The notes beneath the pieces were generated by a model. It searched no databases and was not told where the DNA came from. It worked only from the letters and a program-made list of their open reading frames with translations. Source: Actinomyces bowdenii (GTDB taxonomy: Bacteria > Actinomycetota > Actinomycetes > Actinomycetales > Actinomycetaceae). From it: a DNA stretch of 64,000 bases. The position numbers and the translations under genes are program-made. Location: positions 87,839-151,838 of the forward strand of contig NZ_JAGFOU010000004.1 of NCBI RefSeq assembly GCF_017592395.1, in the 5' to 3' direction. This document shows, in pieces, positions 26,327 through 33,667 of this stretch (positions within the stretch are counted from its first letter, which is position 1; the number at the start of each line of letters is the position of its first letter).

Positions 26327-27168
26327 GCCTCGCCGTTGTGCCTCTGAGGATCCTGCGGGCCGGAGTCCGCCAGGCCCTGGCCGACCTGCGCCCCCAGTTC
26401 CTCGGGGCGGGGATCGTCTCCGTGGTCCTGCCCGTGGCCATCGTCACGCTCTCCGCCTGGGGGAGGGCGGGCTCCCCCGATGAGGGGGATGTGTCCTCCG
26501 GCAGTGTCCTGGCCGCCGGGGCCGTGGGTTCCTTCTGCGCCCTGGCTGTGATCAAGATCGCTAATGAGGCCTACCAGGACCGGGTTGGCGGTGCGCTGCT
26601 GCGGGTGAAGATCCTGCCTCACGGCCCCATGATCTGGGCGGTGGGCACCACCATCTCCTGCGTGGCCACCGTGCTGGTCATGCAGTGCTCCCTCATGCTG
26701 GCCGCCTCCCTCCTGATGGAGGGGGTCTCCCTCAGGGCGGGCGATGCCCTGCTCAGCCTGGCGGTCCTGCTGCTGTCGTCGCTGGCGGTCGCGCCGATCG
26801 GCTTCCTGGTGGCCTCCGTGGCCCGCAGCGCCTACGGCCTCATGGCCGCCACGGCGGCGGTGATGGCGCTCCTGCTCACCAGCGGCTTCATGATCCCGAT
26901 GGTCCAGATGCCCCTGTGGCTCCAGCGGTTGAACTGCGCCATGCCCTTCTACTGGGCGGGGCACCTGAGCCGGTGGCTGCTCGTGGGCGATGCCTCCTGG
27001 GAGCCGATGGGCCAGTTCCGGCCCGTGCTCGCGGTGGGCGTCCTCGTGGCCTGGATGGTCCTCGGCTTCGCCGTCGCCCCTTTCATCATTCGCCGCTCGG
27101 TGGATCAGGAGACCATCGGTAGCCTGTCCCGCATGCAGGCCAAGATCCGCCGCCAGACGGGTATGTGA
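26323..27168 (+). CDS. ABC-2 type permease (second system)
   Basis: 281 residues, six predicted membrane segments with a long first extracytoplasmic loop (SAWGRAGSPDEGDVSS), ending with the charged RKIRRQTG-like tail KIRRQTGM. The central segment QDRVGGALLRVKILPHGPM matches the cytoplasmic coupling region of ABC-2 permeases. Exporter of unknown substrate, operonic with the ATPase and the small regulator that follows immediately. Confidence 0.88.
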   Translation: MSLAVVPLRILRAGVRQALADLRPQFLGAGIVSVVLPVAIVTLSAWGRAGSPDEGDVSSGSVLAAGAVGSFCALAVIKIANEAYQDRVGGALLRVKILPHGPMIWAVGTTISCVATVLVMQCSLMLAASLLMEGVSLRAGDALLSLAVLLLSSLAVAPIGFLVASVARSAYGLMAATAAVMALLLTSGFMIPMVQMPLWLQRLNCAMPFYWAGHLSRWLLVGDASWEPMGQFRPVLAVGVLVAWMVLGFAVAPFIIRRSVDQETIGSLSRMQAKIRRQTGM

Positions 27169-27169
27169 C

Positions 27170-27409
27170 GTGCCCGGGAGTGAGCAGGGAGCAGATGTCG
27201 TCCACAACCGCATCGCGGTCATGCGCGCCGACCGCCGGGTCAGCCGCCGCCAGCTCGCCGAGGCCCTGGGCGTGCACTACCAGACGATCGGCTATCTGGA
27301 GCGCGGCGAGTACGCCCCCTCCCTCCACCTGGCGCTGAGGATCGCCCGCTATTTCGAGGTGCCGGTGGAGTCTGTTTTCTCCTTGGAGGAGTTCCCGCCC
27401 CTGGGCTGA
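27170..27409 (+). CDS. Small XRE-family regulator of the ABC operon
   Basis: 79-residue single-domain helix-turn-helix protein. Core: HNRIAVMRADRRVSRRQLAEALGVHYQTIGYLERGEYAPSLHLALRIARYFEVPVESVF, in which the recognition helix is YQTIGYLERG. This is the YozG/YgzD-like group of minimal Cro/C1 regulators that commonly sit beside ABC-2 exporters in Gram-positive bacteria. GTG 27170 begins one base after the permease stop, so expression is coupled; it probably feeds back on the promoter at about 25370. No sensor domain. Confidence 0.87.
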   Translation: MPGSEQGADVVHNRIAVMRADRRVSRRQLAEALGVHYQTIGYLERGEYAPSLHLALRIARYFEVPVESVFSLEEFPPLG

Positions 27410-27455
27410 GGCCCGGGCGGGAGTGCCGGCCGGGCTGGCGGGATGGACAACGGGC

Positions 27456-27469
27456 AGGACCTTAGTCCT
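27456..27469. promoter_or_regulatory. DosR-like palindrome AGGACCTTAGTCCT
   Basis: Arms AGGAC/GTCCT around CTTA, 46 bases after the XRE gene stop. Same type as 13488 and 59956. Confidence 0.45.
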
Positions 27470-27691
27470 GGATATCGGATGTCTGATGTTGGTGGGGGAG
27501 GGGGACTTTTCCGCATGGTCTCGTTGGATTCCGGGTGACGGGGGCTCCGGAGGGGTGTCGCTGGCGCTGTGGTGCTGACCTGCGTGGATGTGGTACAAAG
27601 GGGTCTGTGCCGGGGCGGTCTGGAGGGTGCCGACGGGTCGCCTGCGCTGCGCCTCGCATCACTGCTGGTCACAGGGGGTGGTTCGAGGGGT

Positions 27692-27803
27692 GGGTCAGAA
27701 GGCACCCCGCGCCATAAGGTGCATTGAGACAGATGCTCGCGCTGGCGGCGACAACATTAACCACGGGTCAGAAGGCACCCCGCGCCATCAGGTGCATGAA
27801 GAC
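27692..27803 (+). repeat. 39-bp direct repeats with 73-bp period
   Basis: Copies 27692-27730 and 27765-27803 both begin GGGTCAGAAGGCACCCCGCG and differ at three positions. A third, shorter match begins at TCAGAAGG 27834. Confidence 0.9.
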
Positions 27804-27833
27804 TCGCAGGTTCGAATCCTTTCCCCGCTACGA
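27800..27833 (+). other. tRNA 3'-end-like fragment (possible attachment-site relic)
   Basis: GCAGGTTCGAATCCT has the T-loop TTCGAAT with three flanking pairs, followed by TTCCCCGCTAC resembling an acceptor strand. No complementary 5' acceptor strand, D-arm or anticodon arm could be found upstream, so this is not an intact tRNA. Confidence 0.3.
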
Positions 27834-27880
27834 TCAGAAGGTGCCCGCGCACAGCTGCTCTTCGCTGGGCTTGCCGTTTT

Positions 27881-27960
27881 CTGTTGGGTGAGTCGTGTTT
27901 CGCTCGTTGGGATCCGCCTATCTGGGCCAGCGGGTTGCGCCTGACCCAGCGAGATGCGGG
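27881..27960. repeat. Dispersed repeat module 1, copy A
   Basis: Contains GGGCCAGCGGGTTGCG and CTGACCCAGCGAGATGCGG; the same arrangement recurs at 32201-32310 (copy B). Confidence 0.75.
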
Positions 27961-28091
27961 AGGGCCCGCGGTATTGGGGGTGCGCACCTTGGGGTTGCGG
28001 TGGATCCCGGGCGGGTCCTGGCCTGTGGGATGGGGGCGTGGTGCGGATTGCCGGGTTGTCGGTGGATCGGAGGGGTCCCAGGGGTGCGAAG

Positions 28092-28151
28092 TGCAGACAA
28101 CCCCGGCGATCTGCAGACAACCCCGGCGAAATGCGGCCGACTCCGGCGAAG
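28092..28151 (+). repeat. Three 20-bp iterons (module 2, copy A)
   Basis: Units at 28092-28111 and 28112-28131 share TGCAGACAACCCCGGCGA exactly; the third (28132-28151) is TGCGGCCGACTCCGGCGAAG. A related inverted stretch lies at 32130-32170. Confidence 0.85.
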
Positions 28152-28262
28152 TAGGGCCGGCCTCCACCGGCAACCACCGGCAACCACGGCCCCGCCCGCC
28201 AGCATCGGCCCGTCCGACCGCGCGGGCGGCCCCGCGGAATGGGGCTCGCCCGGCGCCGCAGC

Positions 28263-28291
28263 CTGACAGGGATGCGGATTCGCGGTAGGTT
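28263..28291 (+). promoter_or_regulatory. leuA promoter CTGACA-N17-TAGGTT
   Basis: -35 CTGACA (28263-28268), 17-base spacer, -10 TAGGTT (28286-28291). The predicted start point coincides with the GTG of the leader peptide at 28298, so the leader peptide would be translated leaderless. Confidence 0.75.
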
Positions 28292-28297
28292 CATCCC

Positions 28298-28357
28298 GTG
28301 CGAGCGATCCTGCGGCCCTGCCGGGGCCTGCTGCTTAGTCGCCGCGGCGGGGCCTGA
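28298..28357 (+). CDS. leuL: leu leader peptide (attenuator), 19 codons
   Basis: GTG start, product VRAILRPCRGLLLSRRGGA, then TGA. Three consecutive leucine codons (CTG CTG CTT, 28328-28336) are the ribosome-stalling site expected of a leucine attenuator; a fourth Leu codon lies earlier. It ends 96 bases before leuA. Leader peptides with a Leu run upstream of leuA have been described for other actinobacteria. Too short for similarity-based prediction; the call rests on the codons, promoter and following RNA folds. Confidence 0.8.
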   Translation: MRAILRPCRGLLLSRRGGA

Positions 28358-28422
28358 CAGGCCGGCACCCCGACCGCGGCTGACGCCCATGCCCGGCCCC
28401 GCGGCGACCCAGGTCGCCGGGC
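28340..28422 (+). promoter_or_regulatory. Leucine transcription attenuator of leuA
   Basis: Region 1 GCCGCGG (28341-28347) pairs with region 2 CCGCGGC (28374-28380), reinforced by GGGG (28349-28352) with CCCC (28368-28371). Region 2 can alternatively pair with CCGCGG (28399-28404), which would disrupt the hairpin GGCGACC (28403-28409) / GGTCGCC (28412-28418). A ribosome stalled on the Leu codons would mask region 1 and favour read-through; free translation would favour the last hairpin. No U run follows, as is common in actinobacteria. Confidence 0.72.
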
Positions 28423-28453
28423 ACCCACGACGCACGCCCCCAGGAGGCACCCC

Positions 28454-30253
28454 ATGCGCACCGCCCGCCCTGCACCCCAGCAGCCCTCCGGCATGCCCTT
28501 CCAGAAGTACCGCCCCTTCCTGGACACAGTGGCCACCGACCTGCCCGACCGCACCTGGCCCACCAGGCGCATCACCCAGGCGCCGCGGTGGCTGTCCACC
28601 GACCTGCGCGACGGCAACCAGTCCCTCATCGAGCCCATGGGGCCCGCCGCCAAGCGCTCCATCTTCGACCTGCTGGTGGCCATGGGCTTCAAGGAGATCG
28701 AGGTCGGCTTCCCCGCCGCATCCCAGACCGACTTCGACTTCGTGCGCTCCCTGGTCGAGGACGGCGCCATCCCCGAGGACGTCACCATCTCGGTGCTCAC
28801 CCAGTCGCGCGGCGACCTCATCGAGCGCACCCTGGACGCCTGCGTGGGCATCCCGCGGGCCACCGTCCACCTCTACAACGCCATCGCCCCCCTCTTCCGG
28901 GAGGTCGTCTTCCGCATGGACCGCGGCCAGGTCCGCGACCTGGCCGTCGAGGGCACCCGGCAGGTCATCGCCCGCGCCGAGAAGGTCCTCACCGAGGACA
29001 CGGTCTTCGGCTTCGAGTACTCCCCGGAGATCTTCGTCGACGCCGAGCGCGAGTACGCCCTGGAGGTCTGCAGCGCCGTCATGGACGTCTGGCAGCCCGA
29101 GGACGGGCGCGAGATCATCCTCAACCTGCCGGCCACCGTCGAGCGCGCCACCCCCAACGTCTACGCCGACCAGATCGAGTGGATGAGCCGGAACCTGCCC
29201 CACCGCGAGCACGTGTGCCTGTCCCTGCACAACCACAACGACCGGGGCTCGGGCGTGGCCGCCACCGAGCTGGGCCTGCTGGCCGGGGCCGACCGCGTGG
29301 AGGGCTGCCTGTTCGGCCACGGGGAGCGCACCGGCAACGTCGACCTGGTGACCCTGGCCCTCAACCTGTTCAGCCAGGGCGTGGATCCCATGCTGGACAT
29401 CTCCCGCATCGATGAGATCCGGCGCACCGTCGAGCGCGCCACCGGCATGGATGTGCCCCCGCGCACCCCCTACGCCGGTGAGCTGGTCTACACCTCCTTC
29501 TCCGGCTCCCACCAGGACGCCATCAAGAAGGGCTTCGCCGCCCGCGCCGCCCAGGTCCAGGCCCGCCGGGCCGAGGGGCTCGGCGAGGAGCAGGCCGAGA
29601 CCGCCGTGCCCTGGTCCATGCCCTACCTGCCCATCGACCCCCATGACGTGGGCCGCTCCTACGAGGCCGTGGTGCGCGTCAACTCGCAGTCCGGCAAGGG
29701 CGGGGTGGCCTACCTGCTGGGCACCACCCGCAAGCTCGACCTGCCGCGCCGCCTGCAGATCGAGTTCTCCCGCATCGTCCAGCGCCACACCGACACCTAT
29801 GGCGGCGAGGTCGACGCCTCCGGCCTGTGGCGCATCTTCGCCGACGAGTACCTGCCGGCCGACGGCGTGGGCGGGGACGGCCAGGAGCATCTCGAGGGCC
29901 TGGAGCCCTGGGGCCGCTATGCGCTCAAGGGCGCCACCCTGACCTCCAACGGCGAGGGGGAGGGCTCGCAGCTGACCGTCACCGTCGCCGACGGCGGTCA
30001 GGAGCGGGAGCTGGTCGCCCAGGGCAACGGCCCCCTGGACGCCTTCGTCACCGCCCTGGAGACGACCGGGCTGGAGCTGCGGATCCTGGACTACGCCGAG
30101 CACGCCCTGTCCCAGGGGCGCGACGCCCGGGCCGCCGCCTACGTCGAATGCGAGGTGGACGGCCAGGTCCTGTGGGGCGTGGGCATCGACCACTCCATCA
30201 CCACCGCCTCCTTCAAGGCCGTCATCTCCGCCGTCAACCGCGCCCTGCGCTGA
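28454..30253 (+). CDS. leuA: 2-isopropylmalate synthase
   Basis: First committed step of leucine biosynthesis: acetyl-CoA plus 2-oxoisovalerate to 2-isopropylmalate. 599 residues, the long actinobacterial type. Catalytic barrel with LSTDLRDGNQSLIEPM (metal-binding Asp in RDGNQ), EVGFPAASQTDFDF, HLYNAIAPLFREVVF, LSLHNHNDRGSGVAATELG (HxH metal ligands) and GCLFGHGERTGNVDLV. The C-terminal regulatory LeuA dimer region (about 470-590) ends with GVGIDHSITTASFKAVISAVNRA, consistent with leucine feedback inhibition. AGGAGG precedes ATG 28454. Expression is probably also governed by the upstream attenuator. Expected neighbour of recO and era in this clade. Confidence 0.97.
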   Translation: MRTARPAPQQPSGMPFQKYRPFLDTVATDLPDRTWPTRRITQAPRWLSTDLRDGNQSLIEPMGPAAKRSIFDLLVAMGFKEIEVGFPAASQTDFDFVRSLVEDGAIPEDVTISVLTQSRGDLIERTLDACVGIPRATVHLYNAIAPLFREVVFRMDRGQVRDLAVEGTRQVIARAEKVLTEDTVFGFEYSPEIFVDAEREYALEVCSAVMDVWQPEDGREIILNLPATVERATPNVYADQIEWMSRNLPHREHVCLSLHNHNDRGSGVAATELGLLAGADRVEGCLFGHGERTGNVDLVTLALNLFSQGVDPMLDISRIDEIRRTVERATGMDVPPRTPYAGELVYTSFSGSHQDAIKKGFAARAAQVQARRAEGLGEEQAETAVPWSMPYLPIDPHDVGRSYEAVVRVNSQSGKGGVAYLLGTTRKLDLPRRLQIEFSRIVQRHTDTYGGEVDASGLWRIFADEYLPADGVGGDGQEHLEGLEPWGRYALKGATLTSNGEGEGSQLTVTVADGGQERELVAQGNGPLDAFVTALETTGLELRILDYAEHALSQGRDARAAAYVECEVDGQVLWGVGIDHSITTASFKAVISAVNRALR

Positions 30254-30272
30254 CCGCCTGCAGGGCGGGCTC

Positions 30273-30360
30273 GGGTGGGGGTGCCCGCCGGCGTGGCGGG
30301 GCTGGGGGGAGCGGCGCGAGGAACGAGCCACGCGGATGGCAGCCAAGAGCACCCCCACCC
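30273..30360 (+). repeat. Long-range 12-bp inverted repeat between leuA and recO
   Basis: GGGTGGGGGTGC (30273-30284) and GCACCCCCACCC (30349-30360) are perfectly complementary, enclosing 64 bases. Might close a terminator-like domain after leuA; no T tract. Confidence 0.5.
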
Positions 30361-30459
30361 CCACCCGCCCGTCCCGGTCCATCCCCACCGCCTCTGAGTG
30401 ACGGACTGGTCGCCGTTCGCATCGCACCGGCGGGCGCCGGGCCGTGAGAGACTGCGGCC

Positions 30460-31209
30460 GTGACGACCAGGCTCTACCGCGACGAGGCCGTGGTCCTGCG
30501 CACCTACAAGCTCGGCGAGGCCGACCGCATCATCGTCATGCTCACCCGCCACCACGGCCAGGTGCGGGCCGTGGCCAAGGGCGTGCGCCGCACCTCCTCG
30601 CGCTTCGGGGCCCGCCTGGAGCCCTTCTCCATGATCGACGTCCAGCTCCACGCCGGGCGCAGCCTCGACGTCGTCACCCAGGCCGAGATCATCGACCCCT
30701 TCGGGCGGTCCATCTGCGCCGACTACGCCATGTTCACCTGCGCCTCGACCATGGCCGAGACCGCCGAGCGCCTCAGCGCCGACAACGGCGACCTGGGCAC
30801 CGAGACCAGCCCCCAGCAGTACCTCCTGCTGGCCGGGGCCCTGGCGGCCATGGCCCACCGGCGCCACGCCCCCGGCCTCATCCTGGACTCCTACCTGCTG
30901 CGCTCCCTGGCCCTGGGGGGCTGGGCCCCCTCGTGCTACGACTGCGCCCTGTGCGGGGCGAGAGGGCCCCACGGGGCCTTCCACATCCAGGCCGGGGGCG
31001 CGGTGTGCGAGACCTGCCGCAGCGCCGGTGCGGTGGTGGTCGCCCCCGCGGCCATGGCACTGTTGGGGGCACTGCTCTCCGGGGACTGGCCACTGGCCGA
31101 CGCCTCGGGGCAGCGGGAGCGCGCCGAGGCATCCGGCCTGGTCTCGGCGTACACAACCTGGCATCTGGAGCGCCGACTGCGCTCCCTGGCACTCGTGGAA
31201 AGGGCATGA
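30460..31209 (+). CDS. recO: DNA repair protein RecO
   Basis: Recombination mediator of the RecFOR pathway that loads RecA on SSB-coated DNA. 249 residues. OB-fold N-terminus ([39 protein letters not shown]), helical middle, and a zinc-finger region [10 protein letters not shown]...VCETCRSA with four cysteines. GTG 30460 is six bases after GAGACT, a possible weak -10, and lacks a ribosome site. uppS follows after three bases. Confidence 0.95.
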   Translation: MTTRLYRDEAVVLRTYKLGEADRIIVMLTRHHGQVRAVAKGVRRTSSRFGARLEPFSMIDVQLHAGRSLDVVTQAEIIDPFGRSICADYAMFTCASTMAETAERLSADNGDLGTETSPQQYLLLAGALAAMAHRRHAPGLILDSYLLRSLALGGWAPSCYDCALCGARGPHGAFHIQAGGAVCETCRSAGAVVVAPAAMALLGALLSGDWPLADASGQRERAEASGLVSAYTTWHLERRLRSLALVERA

Positions 31210-31212
31210 GCC

Positions 31213-32079
31213 GTGGCATCTGACGACCCCCGCAGCGCACCGGAGGCTCCTGGGCCCGATGACCCGCGGGCCGAGCCGCGCAACGAGCAGATCCCCGAGG
31301 TCCCCGTCTCCGCGCCCACACCCCTGCACCGCCCCGGACTGACGCCCCCCAGCATCGACCCCGCCAAGCTCCCGGCCCACGTCGGCCTGGTCATGGACGG
31401 CAACGGGCGCTGGGCCAACGCCCGCAACCTGCCCCGCACCGAGGGCCACCGGGCGGGGGAGGCCAACCTCATCGACGTCATCGCCGGCGCCGTCGAGCTG
31501 GGGATCCAGGAGCTGAGCGCCTACGCCTTCTCCACCGAGAACTGGAAGCGCTCGCCGGCCGAGGTGCGCTTCATCATGGGCTTCACCCGCACCGTCCTGC
31601 GCGAGCAGCGCGACCAGCTCCACTCCTGGAATGTGCGAGTGCGCTGGGTGGGCCGCACCCCGCGGCTGTGGCGCTCGGTGCTCTCCGAGCTGCGGGCCGC
31701 CGAGCGCCTGACCGCCGGCAACACCGGCATGACCTTCAACATGTGCATCAACTACGGGGGCCGCGCCGAGATCACCGACGCCGCCCGGGCCATCGCCGAG
31801 GATGCGGCCGCGGGCCGGCTCAAGCCCTCGGCGATCTCCGAGAGCCTCTTCCAGCAGTACCTCTACTCCCCGACCATGAGGGAGGTCGACCTGTTCGTGC
31901 GCACCGGCGGGGAGCGGCGCACCTCCAACTTCCTCCTGTGGTCCTCGGCCTACGCCGAGCTGTACTTCTCCGACCTGCCCTGGCCCGAGTTCGACCGCAC
32001 CGAGCTGTGGAAGGCCTGCCAGGACTACGCCCTGCGCGAGCGGCGCTTCGGCGGCGCCATCGACCGCGTCGCCCCCTGA
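31213..32079 (+). CDS. uppS: Undecaprenyl/polyprenyl diphosphate synthase (cis-prenyltransferase)
   Basis: Adds isopentenyl units in cis to make the undecaprenyl-type lipid carrier for peptidoglycan. 288 residues. Catalytic MDGNGRWA (Met61-Asp62) binds diphosphate and Mg2+; further motifs are [42 protein letters not shown], and [23 protein letters not shown] near the C-terminus. The first 50 residues (Pro/Asp/Glu-rich) extend beyond the usual start. GTG 31213 is coupled to recO. Confidence 0.95.
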   Translation: MASDDPRSAPEAPGPDDPRAEPRNEQIPEVPVSAPTPLHRPGLTPPSIDPAKLPAHVGLVMDGNGRWANARNLPRTEGHRAGEANLIDVIAGAVELGIQELSAYAFSTENWKRSPAEVRFIMGFTRTVLREQRDQLHSWNVRVRWVGRTPRLWRSVLSELRAAERLTAGNTGMTFNMCINYGGRAEITDAARAIAEDAAAGRLKPSAISESLFQQYLYSPTMREVDLFVRTGGERRTSNFLLWSSAYAELYFSDLPWPEFDRTELWKACQDYALRERRFGGAIDRVAP

Positions 32080-32402
32080 GGATCAAGGCCTGTGACCCGG
32101 CGCTGGGCCGCGGCATGGCTGCCGCTGGGGCGCATATCGCGGGGACTGCCTGCGGATCGCAGGAGGTGCCACTCACCGGAGGAGCCCTGCGCCACCGGCC
32201 CGCTGGGTGACTCGATTACTGCTGGGTCACTCGTATCCTGCTGGCCCGGATGGCGCTGTTCGGGCCAGCGGAATGCGGGTCACCCAGCGAAACGTGGGTG
32301 ACCCAGCGAAACCCACAGCCACTATGAACAGCCCTGGAGGTGCCCGCGCCCATCGCGGGGTGCTCAAGGCCCACGACCTCCTCAGGCCCCTCAGGCCTCT
32401 CA
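32080..32402. other. Intergenic repeat region after uppS
   Basis: Contains module 2 copy B (about 32130-32170, inverted relative to 28092-28151) and module 1 copy B (32201-32310). No coding potential recognised. Confidence 0.7.
32201..32310. repeat. Dispersed repeat module 1, copy B, with long hairpin
   Basis: A 28-bp imperfect stem runs from GCTGGGTCACTCG (from 32221) to CGGGTCACCCAGC (to 32288), loop 32249-32260, with five non-matches, mostly G-U compatible. Outer GCTGGGTGAC (32202-32211) and GTGACCCAGC (32298-32307) add a second layer. Shares GGGCCAGCGG...ACCCAGCGA with 27881-27960. Confidence 0.8.
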
Positions 32403-32882
32403 GGCCTCCTTGGCGGCGATAAGCCCCTGGCCGGTCTCCACCAGGCTCTTCAGCCCGCTGAGCACCAGCATCCAGCCCTCGCCCGCCACGCCGTCGGCAG
32501 TGATGGGGGAGTGCTCCAGGTGGTCGTGAGTGACCCTCAGCAGGCAGTACCCGCCCTCCTGCTCGGTGATCTCCCAGGCCACACGGCTGGCGGGCTCGTC
32601 ATGGGCCCGGGGGTCGTACAGGGAGCGCCAGGTGTGCACCAGGCGTCGGGGAGGGTCCCACTCGGCGATGGTCCCGCGCCCCCACAGGCTCTGCCCGTCG
32701 GGGGACAGATAGTTGAAGGCGCCGTCGGGACGGGCCTCGGTCTGGACGGCCGACCCGTAGAAGTACTGCCGGGTCAGCTCCGGGCTGGTGATCGCCTCCC
32801 ACACCGCCTGGGGCGTGGCGCGGATGAAGACCTGGTAGACCTGCGGGGATGTCGAGCCCGCGGGGCTGCTGGGCGTGCTCAT
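32400..32882 (-). CDS. SRPBCC-domain protein (AHSA1-like)
   Basis: 160-residue START/Bet v1-fold protein of the SRPBCC group: VYQVFIRATPQAVWEAITSPELTRQYFYGSAV at the N-terminus and a C-terminal helix GWMLVLSGLKSLVETGQGL over a hydrophobic cavity. Such proteins are almost always paired with a small ArsR regulator, as here, where the ATG overlaps the ArsR stop (ATGA). Ligand unknown. ATG 32882 was chosen for the overlap; the frame continues upstream only as ArsR shadow. Confidence 0.88.
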   Translation of the reverse strand: MSTPSSPAGSTSPQVYQVFIRATPQAVWEAITSPELTRQYFYGSAVQTEARPDGAFNYLSPDGQSLWGRGTIAEWDPPRRLVHTWRSLYDPRAHDEPASRVAWEITEQEGGYCLLRVTHDHLEHSPITADGVAGEGWMLVLSGLKSLVETGQGLIAAKEA

Positions 32883-33211
32883 GGCTGATCCTCCAATGCT
32901 GACCTGAGATCGATGAGGTGCTGGCTGAATCCGGTGGTGTAGGCGTCCATCCACCGGTTGTGGATCTGCTGGATGGGGACAGGGTTGAGGTAGTGGGCGG
33001 TGCGGCGCCCCTCGCGCCGCGCCACCACCAGGCCGGCGTCCTGCAGGATGCGCAGGTGCTTGGCCACCCCGAAGCGGCTCATATCGAAGCCCTCGGTGAG
33101 CTCCGCCAGTGACTGGCCGTCGCGGGAGTGCAGCCGGTCGAGCAGTGACCGTCGGGTGCGATCGGCCAGCGCCTTGAAGACCCTGTCCTGATCGTCGTCA
33201 TCCACTGCCAT
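32879..33211 (-). CDS. ArsR-family regulator paired with the SRPBCC protein
   Basis: 110-residue winged-helix repressor from ATG 33211: DRVFKALADRTRRSLLDRLHSRDGQSLAELTEGFDMSRFGVAKHLRILQDAGLVVARREGRRTAHYLNP. No metal-binding cysteine motif, consistent with the SRPBCC-linked subgroup that does not sense arsenic. The promoter geometry instead suggests leaderless initiation at the in-frame GTG 33205 (two codons later). A 16-bp palindrome in the promoter spacer is the probable autoregulatory operator. Confidence 0.9.
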   Translation of the reverse strand: MAVDDDDQDRVFKALADRTRRSLLDRLHSRDGQSLAELTEGFDMSRFGVAKHLRILQDAGLVVARREGRRTAHYLNPVPIQQIHNRWMDAYTTGFSQHLIDLRSALEDQP

Positions 33212-33212
33212 C

Positions 33213-33242
33213 ACCATAGGTGACCATATGGTCACACGTCAA
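33213..33242 (-). promoter_or_regulatory. ArsR operon promoter with palindromic operator
   Basis: On the minus strand: -35 TTGACG (33237-33242), 18-base spacer, -10 TATGGT (33213-33218). The spacer is almost entirely the perfect palindrome GTGACCATATGGTCAC (33220-33235). A repressor dimer there would block both promoter elements. Confidence 0.8.
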
Positions 33243-33667
33243 GCCTCGACCCCCTCGGGTGCCGGCGCTGAGCAGGAGGCGCACAGGCCGAAGAACTCCG
33301 CGGTGTGCTCCATGGCCGTGAAGCCGTGGGCCTGGGAGACCCGGGCGATCCACGACTCCAACTCGCCGCCGGCAACCTCCACCGTGTAGCCGCAGTTGCG
33401 GCACACGATGTGGTGGTGGTGCTCGGAGCGCTCGCAGGCCCGGTAGAGCAGCTCGCCCTCGGCGCTGCGCAGCTGGTCGACGTCGCCGGCCTCGGCCAGG
33501 GACTGCAGGTTGCGGTAGACGGTGGCCAGTCCCACCCGGGTCCCCTCGGCCTCCAGTGCGGAGTGGATCTGCTGGGCGGAGCGGAACCCCTCGGTGCGCG
33601 CCAGGATGTCGGCCACCGCGGCGCGCTGGCGGGTGGCCCGGGGGCGGACGGTGGTCTTCTCGCTCAT
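33239..33667 (-). CDS. zur: Fur-family regulator, Zur-like
   Basis: 142-residue ferric-uptake-type repressor; zinc specificity inferred from linkage to a zinc ABC operon. Winged helix RATRQRAAVADILARTEGFRSAQQIHSALEAEGTRVGLATVYRNLQSLAEAGDVDQLR; metal-sensing HHHHIVCRNCGYTVEV; two CxxC pairs (CRNC, CASC) for the structural zinc. ATG 33667 overlaps the stop of the permease gene, so it is the last gene of znuA-znuC-znuB-zur and would autoregulate through the box at 36526. Confidence 0.9.
   Translation of the reverse strand: MSEKTTVRPRATRQRAAVADILARTEGFRSAQQIHSALEAEGTRVGLATVYRNLQSLAEAGDVDQLRSAEGELLYRACERSEHHHHIVCRNCGYTVEVAGGELESWIARVSQAHGFTAMEHTAEFFGLCASCSAPAPEGVEA

Larger units (their letters stand above)
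27410..28297. other. ~0.9-kb gene-free mosaic of repeats upstream of leuA
   Basis: No ORF shows family similarity. In order: DosR-like palindrome (27456-27469); word GACTTTTCCGCATG shared with the phoH upstream region (27504-27517); two 39-bp direct repeats 73 bp apart (27692-27730, 27765-27803) with a degenerate third start at 27834; a tRNA-like T-arm fragment; repeat module 1 (27881-27960); 20-bp iterons (28092-28151). Base composition is visibly less GC-rich than the flanks. Confidence 0.7.

Noticed and set aside
27725..27833. Intact tRNA gene
   Set aside because: A T-loop-like segment exists, but there is no matching 5' acceptor strand, D-arm or anticodon stem.
28092..28151. Possible CRISPR array (20-bp repeats)
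   Set aside because: Only three units, directly abutting with no spacers, third one degenerate, no cas genes.
27788..30427. 879-codon minus-strand frame opposite leuA extending into the repeat gap
   Set aside because: Same reason: no recognisable motif, and leuA on the other strand is certain.
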